64,000 nt of DNA from Phragmitibacter flavus (GTDB lineage: Bacteria > Verrucomicrobiota > Verrucomicrobiia > Verrucomicrobiales > Verrucomicrobiaceae). Positions within the stretch are counted from its first letter, which is position 1, and each line of letters begins with the position of its first letter. The notes beneath the pieces were generated by a model that saw only the letters and a list, made by a program, of their open reading frames with translations, had not been told where the DNA came from and did no database searches. The DNA lies in contig NZ_VAUV01000005.1 of assembly GCF_005780165.1 (NCBI RefSeq), forward strand, positions 310,001 through 374,000. Direction: 5' to 3'. A program made the translations under genes and the position numbers. Shown one piece after another: positions 42,619 through 51,783 of the stretch.

Positions 42619-44535
42619 ATGCGCGTGGCTTTGGTTCATTATTCGGCTCCTCCAGTGATTGGAGGGGTTGAGAGAGTTTTAGGGCAGCAGGCGAAGGTGT
42701 TGTTGAAGCATGGGCATGAGGTGGTCGTGGTCTGTGCGAATGAGGGGGCGATGGTGGAGGGGTGTGAGATGAGGGTGGTGGATTGGGGGGGGGGAGACCG
42801 ACGGAACGTCGGTGGTCCGACGGATGAGATGAATGATGACCGACGTGACGTCGGTGGTCCGATTGGGACTGGGAGGGCCGATGAATCATCGGCCTTGGGC
42901 TTCTTGAATGTGGAGGAGACAATCGTCAAGCACAGGCACGTGCTGCCGCATTGGCATCAGGATGGAGTTTATGCATTTGTGACCTGGAGATTGGCGGACT
43001 CGTTGCCGGGACATGTGGTGAGAGGGTGGGAAATGGAGAAGGAGATTTGGTTGGGGCATCATCCGAAGCCTTGGACGGAAGACGTGGAGAGGGAGCATCA
43101 TCGGAGGTTTTCGAAGCGGGTGAATGAGTGGCTGGACGGGGGAAGCGGGGAGTGTTTGTTGAGAAGGAAGGATTGTGCGGAAGTTGTGGTGGGAACATTG
43201 AGAAAGTTTGATGGGGTGAGGTATGATTTGTGTGCGTTTGTGGTGATGCCGAATCATGTGCATGTGGTGGCGAGGTTGAGGGAGGATTTTGGAATCGAGA
43301 AGGTGGTAAAAGGATGGAAGGAATGGTCGGCGAAGGGGATCAATGCGGTGTTAGGGAAGACGGGGAAGGTATGGGCGGTGGGGTATTTTGATCGTTTGGT
43401 GAGGGATGGTCGGCATTTGGGGAAGGTGGTGGATTATGTGGTGGGCAATCCGGCGAGGTTGAAGGGAGGGTTTGTGGTTTGGGTGGGTGAGGGGTTTGAT
43501 GACCGACGGAACGTCGGTGGTCCGATTGAAGAGGTGACGACTGAAGACCGACGAAACGTCGGTGGTCCGACTGAAGGGCTGACGAATGAGGGCCGACGTG
43601 ACGTCGGCGGTCCGAGTGGGGGTTGCCGAGGTGATGTTGTTCCCACTGGGAGGGCCGATGTGACATCGGCCTTGGGGGATTGCGTGGTGGTGATTGTGCA
43701 CAACATGCTGACAATGCCGTTTGACGATGGGGCGGCGACGAGGTTGGGGGAGATGAGTGGTGAGTGCAGGATGATCAACTGGGTGCATGATGTGGATGTT
43801 TCGCGGGAGTGGTTTGAGCAACTGGGGTTTGTGGGGCGGCATGTGGCGGTTTCGGAGGCGAGGAAGGAGCTTTTGCGCGAAAGGCTGGGAGTGGAGGAGT
43901 GTTTGGTGGTGCCGAACGGGGTGGACGTTGGGGCGACGTTGGGGTGGTCGGAAAGGCTGGAGGGCTTGAAGCTGCTGGAGCGGGAGGTGGTGATGTTTCA
44001 TCCGTCACGGGTGCTGGCGCGGAAGAACATGGAGTTGGGGATTCTTGTGGTGGAGGTGTTGAGAAAAAAACGCGGGGTGGATGCGGTTTATGTGGTTTCA
44101 GGGGCGCCTGATCCGCATCGGGTGGCTTCGGCGTCGTATGCGGCGGGATTGAGGGAGATGGTGATTGAAAAGGGCTTGGGCGACGCGGTCATTTTTGTGG
44201 GGGAAACGGGGGCAGTTTCGGATGAGGAGATGCAGGCGCTTTATGGATTGGCGGATGTGGTGTTTTTTCCGAGCAAGGCGGAGGGGTTTGGACTGCCGTT
44301 GGTGGAGGCGGCGTTGTTTGGGGTGCCGGTGTTGTGTTCGGACATTCCGCCGCACCGGGAAGTGGCGGGGGTGGATGCGGAATTTTTTGGACTTGATCAG
44401 AGCGCGGAGACGGTCGCAGAGCGGGTGATGTCGATGGTGGGAGCAAGATCGAAGGGCCGGAGAGAGGCGGCGACCCGATATGGTTGGGATCGCATTTATC
44501 AGGATTATCTTGAGCCTTTGCTTAAGGAACGCTAA
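42619..44535 (+). CDS. Glycosyltransferase family 4 protein split in frame by an inserted RAYT transposase
   Basis: The frame is open for 638 codons from the ATG at 42619. Residues 1-58 are the GT-B N-terminal strand and helix (RVALVHYSAPPVIGGVERVLGQQAKVLLKHGHEVVVVC). Residues about 353-638 continue a GT4 protein: VVVIVHNMLTMPFDDGAATR, INWVHDVD, VVPNGVDV, MFHPSRVLARKNMELGI, and the donor-site ADVVFFPSKAEGFGLPLVEAALFGVPVLCSD. Between them (about 60-352) lie palindrome-derived peptides and a complete RAYT with NHVHV. Without the insert, about 345 residues remain, near a normal GT4 length. Whether the enzyme still folds is open. The frame is uninterrupted throughout. Confidence 0.85.
   Translation: MRVALVHYSAPPVIGGVERVLGQQAKVLLKHGHEVVVVCANEGAMVEGCEMRVVDWGGGDRRNVGGPTDEMNDDRRDVGGPIGTGRADESSALGFLNVEETIVKHRHVLPHWHQDGVYAFVTWRLADSLPGHVVRGWEMEKEIWLGHHPKPWTEDVEREHHRRFSKRVNEWLDGGSGECLLRRKDCAEVVVGTLRKFDGVRYDLCAFVVMPNHVHVVARLREDFGIEKVVKGWKEWSAKGINAVLGKTGKVWAVGYFDRLVRDGRHLGKVVDYVVGNPARLKGGFVVWVGEGFDDRRNVGGPIEEVTTEDRRNVGGPTEGLTNEGRRDVGGPSGGCRGDVVPTGRADVTSALGDCVVVIVHNMLTMPFDDGAATRLGEMSGECRMINWVHDVDVSREWFEQLGFVGRHVAVSEARKELLRERLGVEECLVVPNGVDVGATLGWSERLEGLKLLEREVVMFHPSRVLARKNMELGILVVEVLRKKRGVDAVYVVSGAPDPHRVASASYAAGLREMVIEKGLGDAVIFVGETGAVSDEEMQALYGLADVVFFPSKAEGFGLPLVEAALFGVPVLCSDIPPHREVAGVDAEFFGLDQSAETVAERVMSMVGARSKGRREAATRYGWDRIYQDYLEPLLKER
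42796..42894. repeat. Left palindrome block of the RAYT element (two P1 units, one P2)
   Basis: P1 units at 42796-42820 and 42838-42862 have the form GACCGACG-nnn-CGTCGGTGGTCCGA, stem CCGACG/CGTCGG with a 3-base loop. They are followed by P2, GGCCGATGA-A-TCATCGGCC (42876-42894). In frame they read DRRNVGGP, DRRDVGGP and GRADESSALG. Confidence 0.88.
43501..43671. repeat. Right palindrome block of the RAYT element (three P1 units, one P2)
   Basis: P1 units lie at 43501-43525, 43546-43570 and 43591-43615, followed by P2, GGCCGATG-TGA-CATCGGCC (43653-43671). The order and orientation repeat the left block, and the frame again reads DRRNVGGP, DRRNVGGP, GRRDVGGP, GRADVTSALG. Confidence 0.88.
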
Positions 44536-44550
44536 GAAGATGAAACAATT

Positions 44551-46743
44551 ATGGCGCAAACTTCCCATCCCCACGATGAACAGGTGCAGCAAATCGTTGC
44601 TGCGAGTCATGCGAACCCATTCGGTTATCTGGGACCGCAGCGGTCTGACGATGGCGGAATGACGGTGCGGGCGATCCTGCCGGGGGCGCAGGGGATGGTG
44701 GTGGTGATGAAGAAATCGGGCGAGCGGATCGGGGCTTCAAGGTTGCATGAGGATGGCTTGTTTGAGGCGCGGCTTTCGGGAGAAAATTGGGGCAAGGGTT
44801 ATGCGCTGGAGTGGTCGGTGGGCGAGGGACAGGTGGTGGTGAAGGACGATGCGTATGCGTTCGGGTTGTGCCTGGGCGACCAGGACATGTATTATTTCCG
44901 TGAGGGACGGCATCAGCGTCTTTATGACGTGCTGGGGGCGCACCCCAAGGTGATGGACGGTGTGGAGGGGGTGATGTTTGCGGTGTGGGCGCCAAATGCG
45001 CGTCGAGTGTCGGTGATCGGCGATTTCAACAACTGGGATGGTCGCGTGCATCCAATGCGGAACCGGATTGAGGCGGGGTTGTGGGAGATTTTTGTGCCAG
45101 GAATTGGTTTGTATGCGCATTACAAGTTTGAGCTGGTGGGGGCGCATGGCAATTTGTTCAACAAGTCGGATCCGTTCGCGTTTTTCTCGCAAAACGGGGC
45201 GCAGACGGCTTCGCTGACCTGGGATTACAACAAGTATGAGTGGCGGGATGCGGCGTGGATGAAGCGTCGCGGGGAGGTCGATCCTTACAAGATGCCGATG
45301 AGTGTTTATGAGGTGCACTTGGGATCGTGGAAGCGCGGTCAGGACGGATTGCCGCTGACTTATCGGGCCTTGGGCGAGCAGTTGATTCCTTATGTGAAGG
45401 GACTTGGGTTCACGCATATTGAGCTGATGCCAGTGAGCGAGTTTCCGTTTGATGGATCGTGGGGGTATCAGGTGAGCGGGTATTATGCACCGACGTCGAG
45501 GTTTGGCGGTCCGGATGAGTTCCGCGATTTTGTGGATCGCTGTCATGAAGAAGGCATCGGGGTGATTGTGGACTGGGTGCCAGCGCACTTTCCAAAAGAT
45601 GCGCATGGTTTGGCGAAGTTTGATGGGACGGCGTTGTTCGAGCATGCGGACCCGCGTCAGGGCGAGCACATGGATTGGGGGACGTTGATTTTTAACTATG
45701 GTCGCAATGAGGTGAAAAATTTCCTGATCGCGAATGCGTTGTTTTGGCTGGAGCATTATCACATTGACGGCATTCGTGTGGATGCGGTGGCGTCGATGTT
45801 GTATCTGGATTACTCACGCGAACATGGGCAGTGGATGCCGAACCGCTTTGGTGGTCGTGAAAACCTCGAAGCGATCGAGTTCCTGAAGGAGTTGAACCAG
45901 CTTTGTTATGCGAATCATCCGGGCGTGTTGATGATTGCGGAGGAGAGCACGGCATGGCCGGGTGTGTCGCGTCCGGTGAGTGCGGGCGGACTGGGTTTTG
46001 GCTTCAAGTGGAACATGGGCTGGATGAACGATTCACTCAGCTACATCGAGAAGGAACCGATTCATCGGAAGTATCATCATGGCGAGGCGACGTTCTCGAT
46101 GTTGTATGCTTATGATGAAAATTTTGTGCTGGTGCTGAGTCACGATGAGGTGGTGCACGGCAAGGGATCGATGATCGACAAGATGCCCGGCGATCGCTGG
46201 CAGCAGTTTGCAAATTTGCGGATGTTTTATGGCTGGATGTGGACGCATCCGGGGAAAAAATTGTTGTTCATGGGCAGTGAGATTGGTCAATGGAAGGAAT
46301 GGAACCATGATCGCGAGCTTGATTGGGCGGTGTTGTTCGGTGAGGAGCACCGTGGATTGCAGAAATTTGTGGGTGATTTGAACCGGTTGTATACCGGGGT
46401 GCCAGCGTTGCATCGGGTGGATCATCAGCCGGGCGGATTTCAGTGGCTGGATGCGAATGCGTGGCAGGACAGTGTGTTTGTGTTTACCCGGTCGGCTCCT
46501 GGTGAGGGGACGGTTTATGTCGCGGTGAATGCGACGCCGGTGCTGCGCGAAGGTTATCGGATGGGAGTGGCGGAGGGTGGGTTTTACCGCGAGTTGCTGA
46601 ACAGTGACGCGGCTTGTTACGGCGGTTCGAATGCGGGGAACGGGGCGGGGCTGGATGCTCAGCAGGTTTCCTGGCAGGGCCAGCCGTGGTCGGTGGTGAT
46701 GACGCTGCCGCCTTTGGCAACAGTGGTGCTGGCGCGGGCTTAG
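44551..46743 (+). CDS. glgB: 1,4-alpha-glucan branching enzyme (GH13)
   Basis: The 730-residue protein has the extra N-terminal domain (NPFGYLGPQRSDDGGMTVRAILPGA), a CBM48 domain (VWAPNARRVSVIGDFNNWDGR), and a GH13 catalytic barrel: GVIVDWVPAHFPKD, DGIRVDAVASMLYLDYSR with the nucleophile Asp, MIAEESTAWPGVS with the acid Glu, and VLSHDEVVHGK. It forms alpha-1,6 branches in glycogen. It begins 15 bases after the glycosyltransferase gene, so the two may share a transcript. No glgA or glgC is in the window. Confidence 0.97.
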   Translation: MAQTSHPHDEQVQQIVAASHANPFGYLGPQRSDDGGMTVRAILPGAQGMVVVMKKSGERIGASRLHEDGLFEARLSGENWGKGYALEWSVGEGQVVVKDDAYAFGLCLGDQDMYYFREGRHQRLYDVLGAHPKVMDGVEGVMFAVWAPNARRVSVIGDFNNWDGRVHPMRNRIEAGLWEIFVPGIGLYAHYKFELVGAHGNLFNKSDPFAFFSQNGAQTASLTWDYNKYEWRDAAWMKRRGEVDPYKMPMSVYEVHLGSWKRGQDGLPLTYRALGEQLIPYVKGLGFTHIELMPVSEFPFDGSWGYQVSGYYAPTSRFGGPDEFRDFVDRCHEEGIGVIVDWVPAHFPKDAHGLAKFDGTALFEHADPRQGEHMDWGTLIFNYGRNEVKNFLIANALFWLEHYHIDGIRVDAVASMLYLDYSREHGQWMPNRFGGRENLEAIEFLKELNQLCYANHPGVLMIAEESTAWPGVSRPVSAGGLGFGFKWNMGWMNDSLSYIEKEPIHRKYHHGEATFSMLYAYDENFVLVLSHDEVVHGKGSMIDKMPGDRWQQFANLRMFYGWMWTHPGKKLLFMGSEIGQWKEWNHDRELDWAVLFGEEHRGLQKFVGDLNRLYTGVPALHRVDHQPGGFQWLDANAWQDSVFVFTRSAPGEGTVYVAVNATPVLREGYRMGVAEGGFYRELLNSDAACYGGSNAGNGAGLDAQQVSWQGQPWSVVMTLPPLATVVLARA

Positions 46744-46862
46744 GCGTAGCGTAAGGGTAGATCCGCGCTGCGTATCAGGGTTGCTACAACAGAGGTTGTG
46801 GCGAGGTTGAGGGACACGGGTGAGTTTTGTCCGGGAGGTGTCATTTTTTTATTGGAACGACT

Positions 46863-49445
46863 ATGAGTTTGCCAAAGATCGCGGGTCTTGAATTGCAGGA
46901 GTTGATCGGCAGCGGAAGCTGTGGGGCGGTCTACCGGGCGGTGTCGGCTTCAACGCACGAGGAGTGCGCGGTGAAGGTGTTCAGTTCGATGAGCATCAAC
47001 CGGAAGTTGCTGTCGATTGTGCTGAACGGGATGCAGTCGATGCCGGAGCATCCGGGGTTGTTGCGACCGGTGATGTTTAACTTTGATCAGAGTCCGTATT
47101 TTTGTGCGATGCCGCTGGTGGGGTTCATGACCACGGATGGGTCGGGCAAAAAAGTGTGGGACACGCCAACGCTGGAGACCTGCTGTGGCAAGGTGGCGGC
47201 GGGGGAGGCGTGGCGCTATCTTTACGAGGTGTGCGATGCGATGGCGTGGTTGCACAAACACAACCTGGTGCATTGCAATTTGAAACCGTGCAATGTGTTG
47301 CTGGAGAACAGTGAGACCAGCGCGACGCGGATTACTGATCCGCTGCAGGGATGGATTCAGGGGATTCATCACTTTGAGGTGACCGATCATTTTATGCATG
47401 TGCCGCCGGAGCAGGTGGACACGCCGGATCAGCTGGCGGTGAATGGATCGCGCTGGGATGTGTATGCGTTTGGGGTGCTGGCGTATCGGTTGTTGAACGG
47501 CAAGTTTCCGCGTGCGGGTGAGGTGTATGAGGTGGAGATGCAGAAGGTGAAGGCATCGAACGGCATGGGCGCTTTGGATGGCAAGGCGGTGATGGCGGCG
47601 GTGAAAGCGCAAAAGACCGTGGAGTGGCCGGCGGCACCGGTGGACAAATGGGACGCGCGGCGGCGTGAGGTCATTGATGGGTGTCTGATGCTGGAGATGA
47701 ATGACCGCTGGGCAGATTTGCGTGAGGTGATGCGGGAGTTTGAAAAGTTGGAGGCGGATTTTCTTTTGGAGGATGCACGGGAGAAGATTGAGATCGAGAA
47801 GGTGCGGCAGGCGCGCAAGGTGTGGTTGTTGAGGTCGGCAGCGATGGTGTTGGGGGCGGCGTTTGTGGTGGCGGTGGTGTATGGTTCGTATCGGTATTTC
47901 AGCACGCTGGACCGGGCGAAAGAGGCGGAAAGCACCATCGTGGAGAATGCGGCGGATCATTTGAATCAGGTGACGGCGCTGGAGACGACGAACATTGATT
48001 TGTCGCAGGCGAAACAACAGGCGGAGGAAGCGAAGCGGGTGGCAGATGCGAATTTGCAGATGTCGCAGGTGGCGGTGGACAATTTGCTGACGCAGATTTT
48101 GGAACTTCCAACCGGGTTGGGGTTGGACTCAGGATTGTCGGACAAGCCGATTGCGGATGCGTTGTCGTTTTACGAGAAGGAGCGGGAGAATTTCAAGGAC
48201 AATGAAGCGTTGTTGCCAGAGCGGGCGCGGAATTATTTCAACTCGGCGCAGTTGTTGATGCGGCAGCAGAAGCGGGCGGAGGCTTTGAGTTTTTTCCAGC
48301 AGGCGAGGGAGGTGTTGCTGGAGTTGTTGAGCAAGGAGCCTGGGCATGTGGATGTGCCGAGGCGTCAGGCGTTGTTGGGGAAAACGTGCCGGTGGTTGGG
48401 GGCGTTTCGCGCGGAGGACGGATTGCGCTCCGAGGCATTGGCGATGTTCAGGGAGTCGGTGCAGTATTTGCAACCGGCATTGGCGGCAGATCCGGGCAAT
48501 CGGGCGACTCGGGAGGAGACGGCGACGGCTTTTTATGAGTTGGGCAAACGGTTGCGTCGGGATGGCGACACGGGGTCGGCGGTGGAGGCGTTGAACAACG
48601 TGCCGATCATTCTGGCAAAGGAGCATTTGCCGGATGATGCGCTGAGCGAGATTGAGCAATTTTTGGTGGCGCGCAGTCAGATTGAGCAGGCGCTGGCGCT
48701 GCGCGACAAGGGCGAGGTGGATGAGTCGATGAGGGTGTTGTTCGATGCGATGGAAGTGATGGTGAAGCTGGTGGAGAAGGCGGCACCGAACAACAAGGAG
48801 CAGGCGCTGACGCTGGCGGAGGCTTATGTGGAGTTTGGCGGGGTGATTTCCGGGAAGCTGGGGAGTTCGGATGCAAAAGAGGCGCAGACCGAGGCACAGG
48901 CGATTTTGATGGAGTTGCTGCGTGTGCATCCGCAGTGGGCAGAGGCGAGGTTTTTGCTGGCGAAAAGTTATGGGGAAGTGGCCGGGCTGGAGCGCAATGA
49001 AGGTCATGGACCTGAGGCGTTAAGGCGGCAAACGACGGCGGTTCAGACCTTGGCAGAGTTGAGTCGGGACAACCCGGAGAACACGCGGTTTCTCGTGGAG
49101 TTGGCGCGTCAGCAGGGTCAGCATGCGCAGATGTTGTGTGAGTTGGGCAAGGCGAAGGATGGGGTGGCTCTGGTGTCGGAGGCGGTGACGGCGCTTGAGG
49201 GGTTGATCGATCAACGTTCGGATGCGTTGGATGAACTGGATCGCAAGACTTGCGGGGTTTTGCTGGCGCAATTGTTGGGGATTCGGGGGTATGCGGGCGA
49301 GACTGCGAAGGACATGGAGCTGGCGAAGTCATCTTTCGCCAAGGCATCCGAACAATGGCAGGCGATGGAGACGAAACACGGGAAGGAAGATGTCATTGAG
49401 CAGGGGTTGGAATGGACGGCCGGCAAATTGAAGAGCCTTAAATGA
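46863..49445 (+). CDS. Ser/Thr protein kinase-like protein with TPR region, probable pseudokinase
   Basis: The ATG at 46863 gives 860 residues. Kinase features present are the glycine loop GSGSCGAVY, Lys38 in CAVKVF, the activation-loop Asp in ITDPLQG and the PPEQ motif. The catalytic HRD, however, reads His137-Cys-Asn139 (HCNLKPCN), losing the proton-accepting Asp. A transmembrane helix (about 320-345: WLLRSAAMVLGAAFVVAVVYGSY) is followed by a coiled coil (LSQAKQQAEEAKRVADAN) and helical TPR-like repeats to the end. It is probably a membrane-anchored scaffold or sensor with an extracytoplasmic TPR domain. Its partner is unknown. Confidence 0.82.
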   Translation: MSLPKIAGLELQELIGSGSCGAVYRAVSASTHEECAVKVFSSMSINRKLLSIVLNGMQSMPEHPGLLRPVMFNFDQSPYFCAMPLVGFMTTDGSGKKVWDTPTLETCCGKVAAGEAWRYLYEVCDAMAWLHKHNLVHCNLKPCNVLLENSETSATRITDPLQGWIQGIHHFEVTDHFMHVPPEQVDTPDQLAVNGSRWDVYAFGVLAYRLLNGKFPRAGEVYEVEMQKVKASNGMGALDGKAVMAAVKAQKTVEWPAAPVDKWDARRREVIDGCLMLEMNDRWADLREVMREFEKLEADFLLEDAREKIEIEKVRQARKVWLLRSAAMVLGAAFVVAVVYGSYRYFSTLDRAKEAESTIVENAADHLNQVTALETTNIDLSQAKQQAEEAKRVADANLQMSQVAVDNLLTQILELPTGLGLDSGLSDKPIADALSFYEKERENFKDNEALLPERARNYFNSAQLLMRQQKRAEALSFFQQAREVLLELLSKEPGHVDVPRRQALLGKTCRWLGAFRAEDGLRSEALAMFRESVQYLQPALAADPGNRATREETATAFYELGKRLRRDGDTGSAVEALNNVPIILAKEHLPDDALSEIEQFLVARSQIEQALALRDKGEVDESMRVLFDAMEVMVKLVEKAAPNNKEQALTLAEAYVEFGGVISGKLGSSDAKEAQTEAQAILMELLRVHPQWAEARFLLAKSYGEVAGLERNEGHGPEALRRQTTAVQTLAELSRDNPENTRFLVELARQQGQHAQMLCELGKAKDGVALVSEAVTALEGLIDQRSDALDELDRKTCGVLLAQLLGIRGYAGETAKDMELAKSSFAKASEQWQAMETKHGKEDVIEQGLEWTAGKLKSLK

Positions 49446-49481
49446 GGGTTGATGAATTTTTGAGCTCTGTTAATATGAACA

Positions 49482-50546
49482 GTGTTCGATATTTTAAACA
49501 AGCCGATTCGAGGTCGTGGAGCTGAGGGAAATCCCTTGGAGAGGTTTGTTTCTCTTCGCGTCGAGTATGACGACGGAGAGGCACCGGGCAGGGTGGAGAC
49601 GAAGGTGTTCGTAGATCATTCGAGTTCGGTGATTTCGAAGAACGAGAGTCCTGATCTCGGGATGATGGCGAGTGTTAATCCTTATCGGGGTTGTGAGCAT
49701 GGGTGTGCTTATTGTTATGCGAGGCCGACCCATGAGTATCTGGGTTTTGGTTCGGGGGTGGATTTTGAGTCGCGCATCATGGTAAAAACGGAGGCACCAA
49801 AGCTGCTGAGGGCGACGTTGATGAAACCCCGGTATCGGGTGGTGCCGGTGACGATGAGCGGGGTGACGGATTGTTATCAGCCTTTGGAGAAGAAGCTGAG
49901 GGTCACGCGTGGATGTCTGGAAGTGTTTGCGGAATTTCGGCATCCGGTGGCGATCATCACGAAAAATCATCTGGTGACGCGCGATGTGGATTTGTTGAGC
50001 GAGCTGGCGAAGTTTCAGGCGTCGATGGTGTATGTGTCGATCACATCGTTGGATGCGGATCTGGCGCACAAGCTGGAGCCGAGGGCCTCGTCGCCGAAGA
50101 TGCGACTGGAGGCGGTGAGGTTATTGAGGGCGGCGGGAGTGCCAGTCGGGGTGTCGGTGGCACCGATGATTCCGGGGCTGAATGATCACGAAATTCCGGC
50201 GATTTTGGAGGCGGCGGCGCAGGCAGGGGCGATGGCGGCTTTTTATTCAGTAGTGCGGCTGCCGTTTGGAGTGAAGGAGGTATTTGCGGAGTGGTTGGAG
50301 ACGCATTTTCCGGATCGGAAGGAGAAAATTTTGGGGCGGATTAGGGAATCGCAGGGGCAGACGATGTCGCATCCAGAATTTGGAAAACGACTGAGCGGAG
50401 TCGGGGTGTGGGCAGAGCAGGTGGCGCAGTTGTTCCGGGTGGGGATGATTCGAAGCGGGCTGGCGAAGATGGAGCGTCCGAAGCTGAGCAATGCGGCTTT
50501 TCGCAGGCCGGGGGAGCAGATGCAGTTGGAGCTGGTGGGTGTGTAG
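49482..50546 (+). CDS. PA0069-type radical SAM protein (SplB-like)
   Basis: The gene starts with GTG at 49482. The 354-residue protein opens with NKPIRGRGAEGNP and then has the radical SAM cluster motif CEHGCAYCYARPTHEY (C-x3-C-x2-C). The pattern SGVTDCYQPLEKKLRVTRGCLEVFAEFRHPVAIITKNHLVTRD matches the PA0069/Rv2578c radical SAM group, relatives of spore photoproduct lyase. The reaction is not known for this group. It is transcribed in the same direction as the kinase-like gene, 36 bases after it. Confidence 0.85.
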   Translation: MFDILNKPIRGRGAEGNPLERFVSLRVEYDDGEAPGRVETKVFVDHSSSVISKNESPDLGMMASVNPYRGCEHGCAYCYARPTHEYLGFGSGVDFESRIMVKTEAPKLLRATLMKPRYRVVPVTMSGVTDCYQPLEKKLRVTRGCLEVFAEFRHPVAIITKNHLVTRDVDLLSELAKFQASMVYVSITSLDADLAHKLEPRASSPKMRLEAVRLLRAAGVPVGVSVAPMIPGLNDHEIPAILEAAAQAGAMAAFYSVVRLPFGVKEVFAEWLETHFPDRKEKILGRIRESQGQTMSHPEFGKRLSGVGVWAEQVAQLFRVGMIRSGLAKMERPKLSNAAFRRPGEQMQLELVGV

Positions 50547-50635
50547 CTGGCAACAGGAGTGGGAGATGTTTGGGGGAAAAGTAGTGTCTTACGGAAAGGT
50601 TTATGGTTTACTGGACGATTCTTTTGATTCCTCCC

Positions 50636-51766
50636 ATGCGCATTCTTCTGGCATTTGATAAATTTAAAGGGTCACTGACGGCTGTTCAGGTGGCTGAAGC
50701 GGCGCAACGTGGTTTGCAGCGGTCCTGGCCGGAGGTTGAGGTGGTGGTGAGTCCGATTGCAGATGGCGGTGAAGGGTTTACGGAGGCGGTTTTGAGTGCG
50801 TGTGAGGGTGAGGGGCGGTGGATGGACGCGAAAACGCATGATGCCCAGGGGCGGCCGATGAAGTCGCGGTATGGAATCGTGCAACGTGATGGCGAGGCCG
50901 AGGCGGTGATGGAAATGAGCGCGGCCTCGGGGCTGGCGTTGGTGAAGGATCTGCCGTTGAACCCGCATCTGGCGAGCACGTATGGGACGGGCGAGATGAT
51001 GTTGCATGCGCTGGATCAGGGCGTGAAGCGGCTATTGATTGGCATCGGCGGAAGTGCGACCAATGACGGGGGTTGCGGGATGGCGATGGCATTGGGTTGC
51101 CGGTTTTTGGACAAGGACGGGGCGGAGTTGGGATGTTTGCCGGCAGATCTGGATGTGCTGGATCGGATTGATGCGTCGGGGATGACAAAATGTGAGGTGC
51201 TGGTGGCCTGTGATGTCGACAATCCATTGCTTGGCGAGAAGGGGGCGTCAACGGTTTATGGTCCGCAGAAAGGCGTGCAGGAAGTAGGGTTGTTTGATGG
51301 AAGATTGCAGCGTCTGGCCGAGGTGGTGAAACGCGATTTGGGATGTGATCACCGGTTGGTGCCTGGAGCGGGGGCGGCGGGTGGATTGGGTTTTGGGCTG
51401 ATGAGTTTTTGCGGGGCCGAACTGCGGGGGGGATTTGATATTGTGGCGGATCTGAGCGGGTTGCGGGCAAGGATTGAACAAGCGGATCTGGTGATCACGG
51501 GGGAAGGGCGGATGGATGGTCAGACCTTGCATGGAAAGGGTCCGCATGGAGTGGCGCTGATGGCGCGGGAGTTGGGCAAGCCGGTGGTGGGGATCGCGGG
51601 CATGGTGGAGTCGGATGCCGGACTGGAGGCCTGTTTTGATGGATTGGTGCAGGTCAAACCGGAGTCGATGAGCTGCGAGGAGGCGATTGCCAATGCGGCG
51701 GTATTGGTGGAGGAAACCGTTGCGCAGCGGGCAGACTGGCTTAAGGACTTGGTCTCAAATCGTTAG
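50636..51766 (+). CDS. Glycerate kinase, GlxK/GarK family
   Basis: The ATG at 50636 gives 376 residues beginning MRILLAFDKFKGSLTAVQVAEAAQRGL, the strict signature of the class I glycerate kinase family (glycerate to 2-phosphoglycerate). Further motifs are SPIADGGEGF, IGIGGSATNDGGCGMAMALG, PGAGAAGGLGFGL and ITGEGRMDGQTLHGKGPHGVA. Earlier starts exist in frame but lie outside the family pattern. fabD follows 17 bases downstream. Confidence 0.94.
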   Translation: MRILLAFDKFKGSLTAVQVAEAAQRGLQRSWPEVEVVVSPIADGGEGFTEAVLSACEGEGRWMDAKTHDAQGRPMKSRYGIVQRDGEAEAVMEMSAASGLALVKDLPLNPHLASTYGTGEMMLHALDQGVKRLLIGIGGSATNDGGCGMAMALGCRFLDKDGAELGCLPADLDVLDRIDASGMTKCEVLVACDVDNPLLGEKGASTVYGPQKGVQEVGLFDGRLQRLAEVVKRDLGCDHRLVPGAGAAGGLGFGLMSFCGAELRGGFDIVADLSGLRARIEQADLVITGEGRMDGQTLHGKGPHGVALMARELGKPVVGIAGMVESDAGLEACFDGLVQVKPESMSCEEAIANAAVLVEETVAQRADWLKDLVSNR

Positions 51767-51783
51767 ACTCAAGCATTCATTTT

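Larger units (their letters stand above)
42796..43675 (+). mobile_element. RAYT (REP-associated tyrosine transposase) element with flanking palindrome blocks
   Basis: The insert carries a TnpA-REP/IS200-like transposase: RHVLPHWHQDGVYAFVTWRLADSLPGHV, CAFVVMPNHVHVVARL with the HUH metal motif, YFDRLVRDGRHLGKVVDYVVGNPARLK with the probable catalytic Tyr in the Y-x-x-x-NP context. It is bounded by palindrome blocks at 42796-42894 and 43501-43671. The transposase has no clear start of its own; a GTG at 42910 is possible. Edges are approximate since no target duplication is evident. Confidence 0.82.

Noticed and set aside
42796-43671. CRISPR-like array
   Set aside because: Spacers between the repeated units are short and uneven, units are palindromic REP-type stems, and a RAYT gene lies between the two blocks. 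No cas gene is present.
42796-43675. Intein inside the glycosyltransferase
   Set aside because: There is no Cys/Ser at the start, no His-Asn at the end and no HINT motif. The inserted text is a RAYT with NHVHV.
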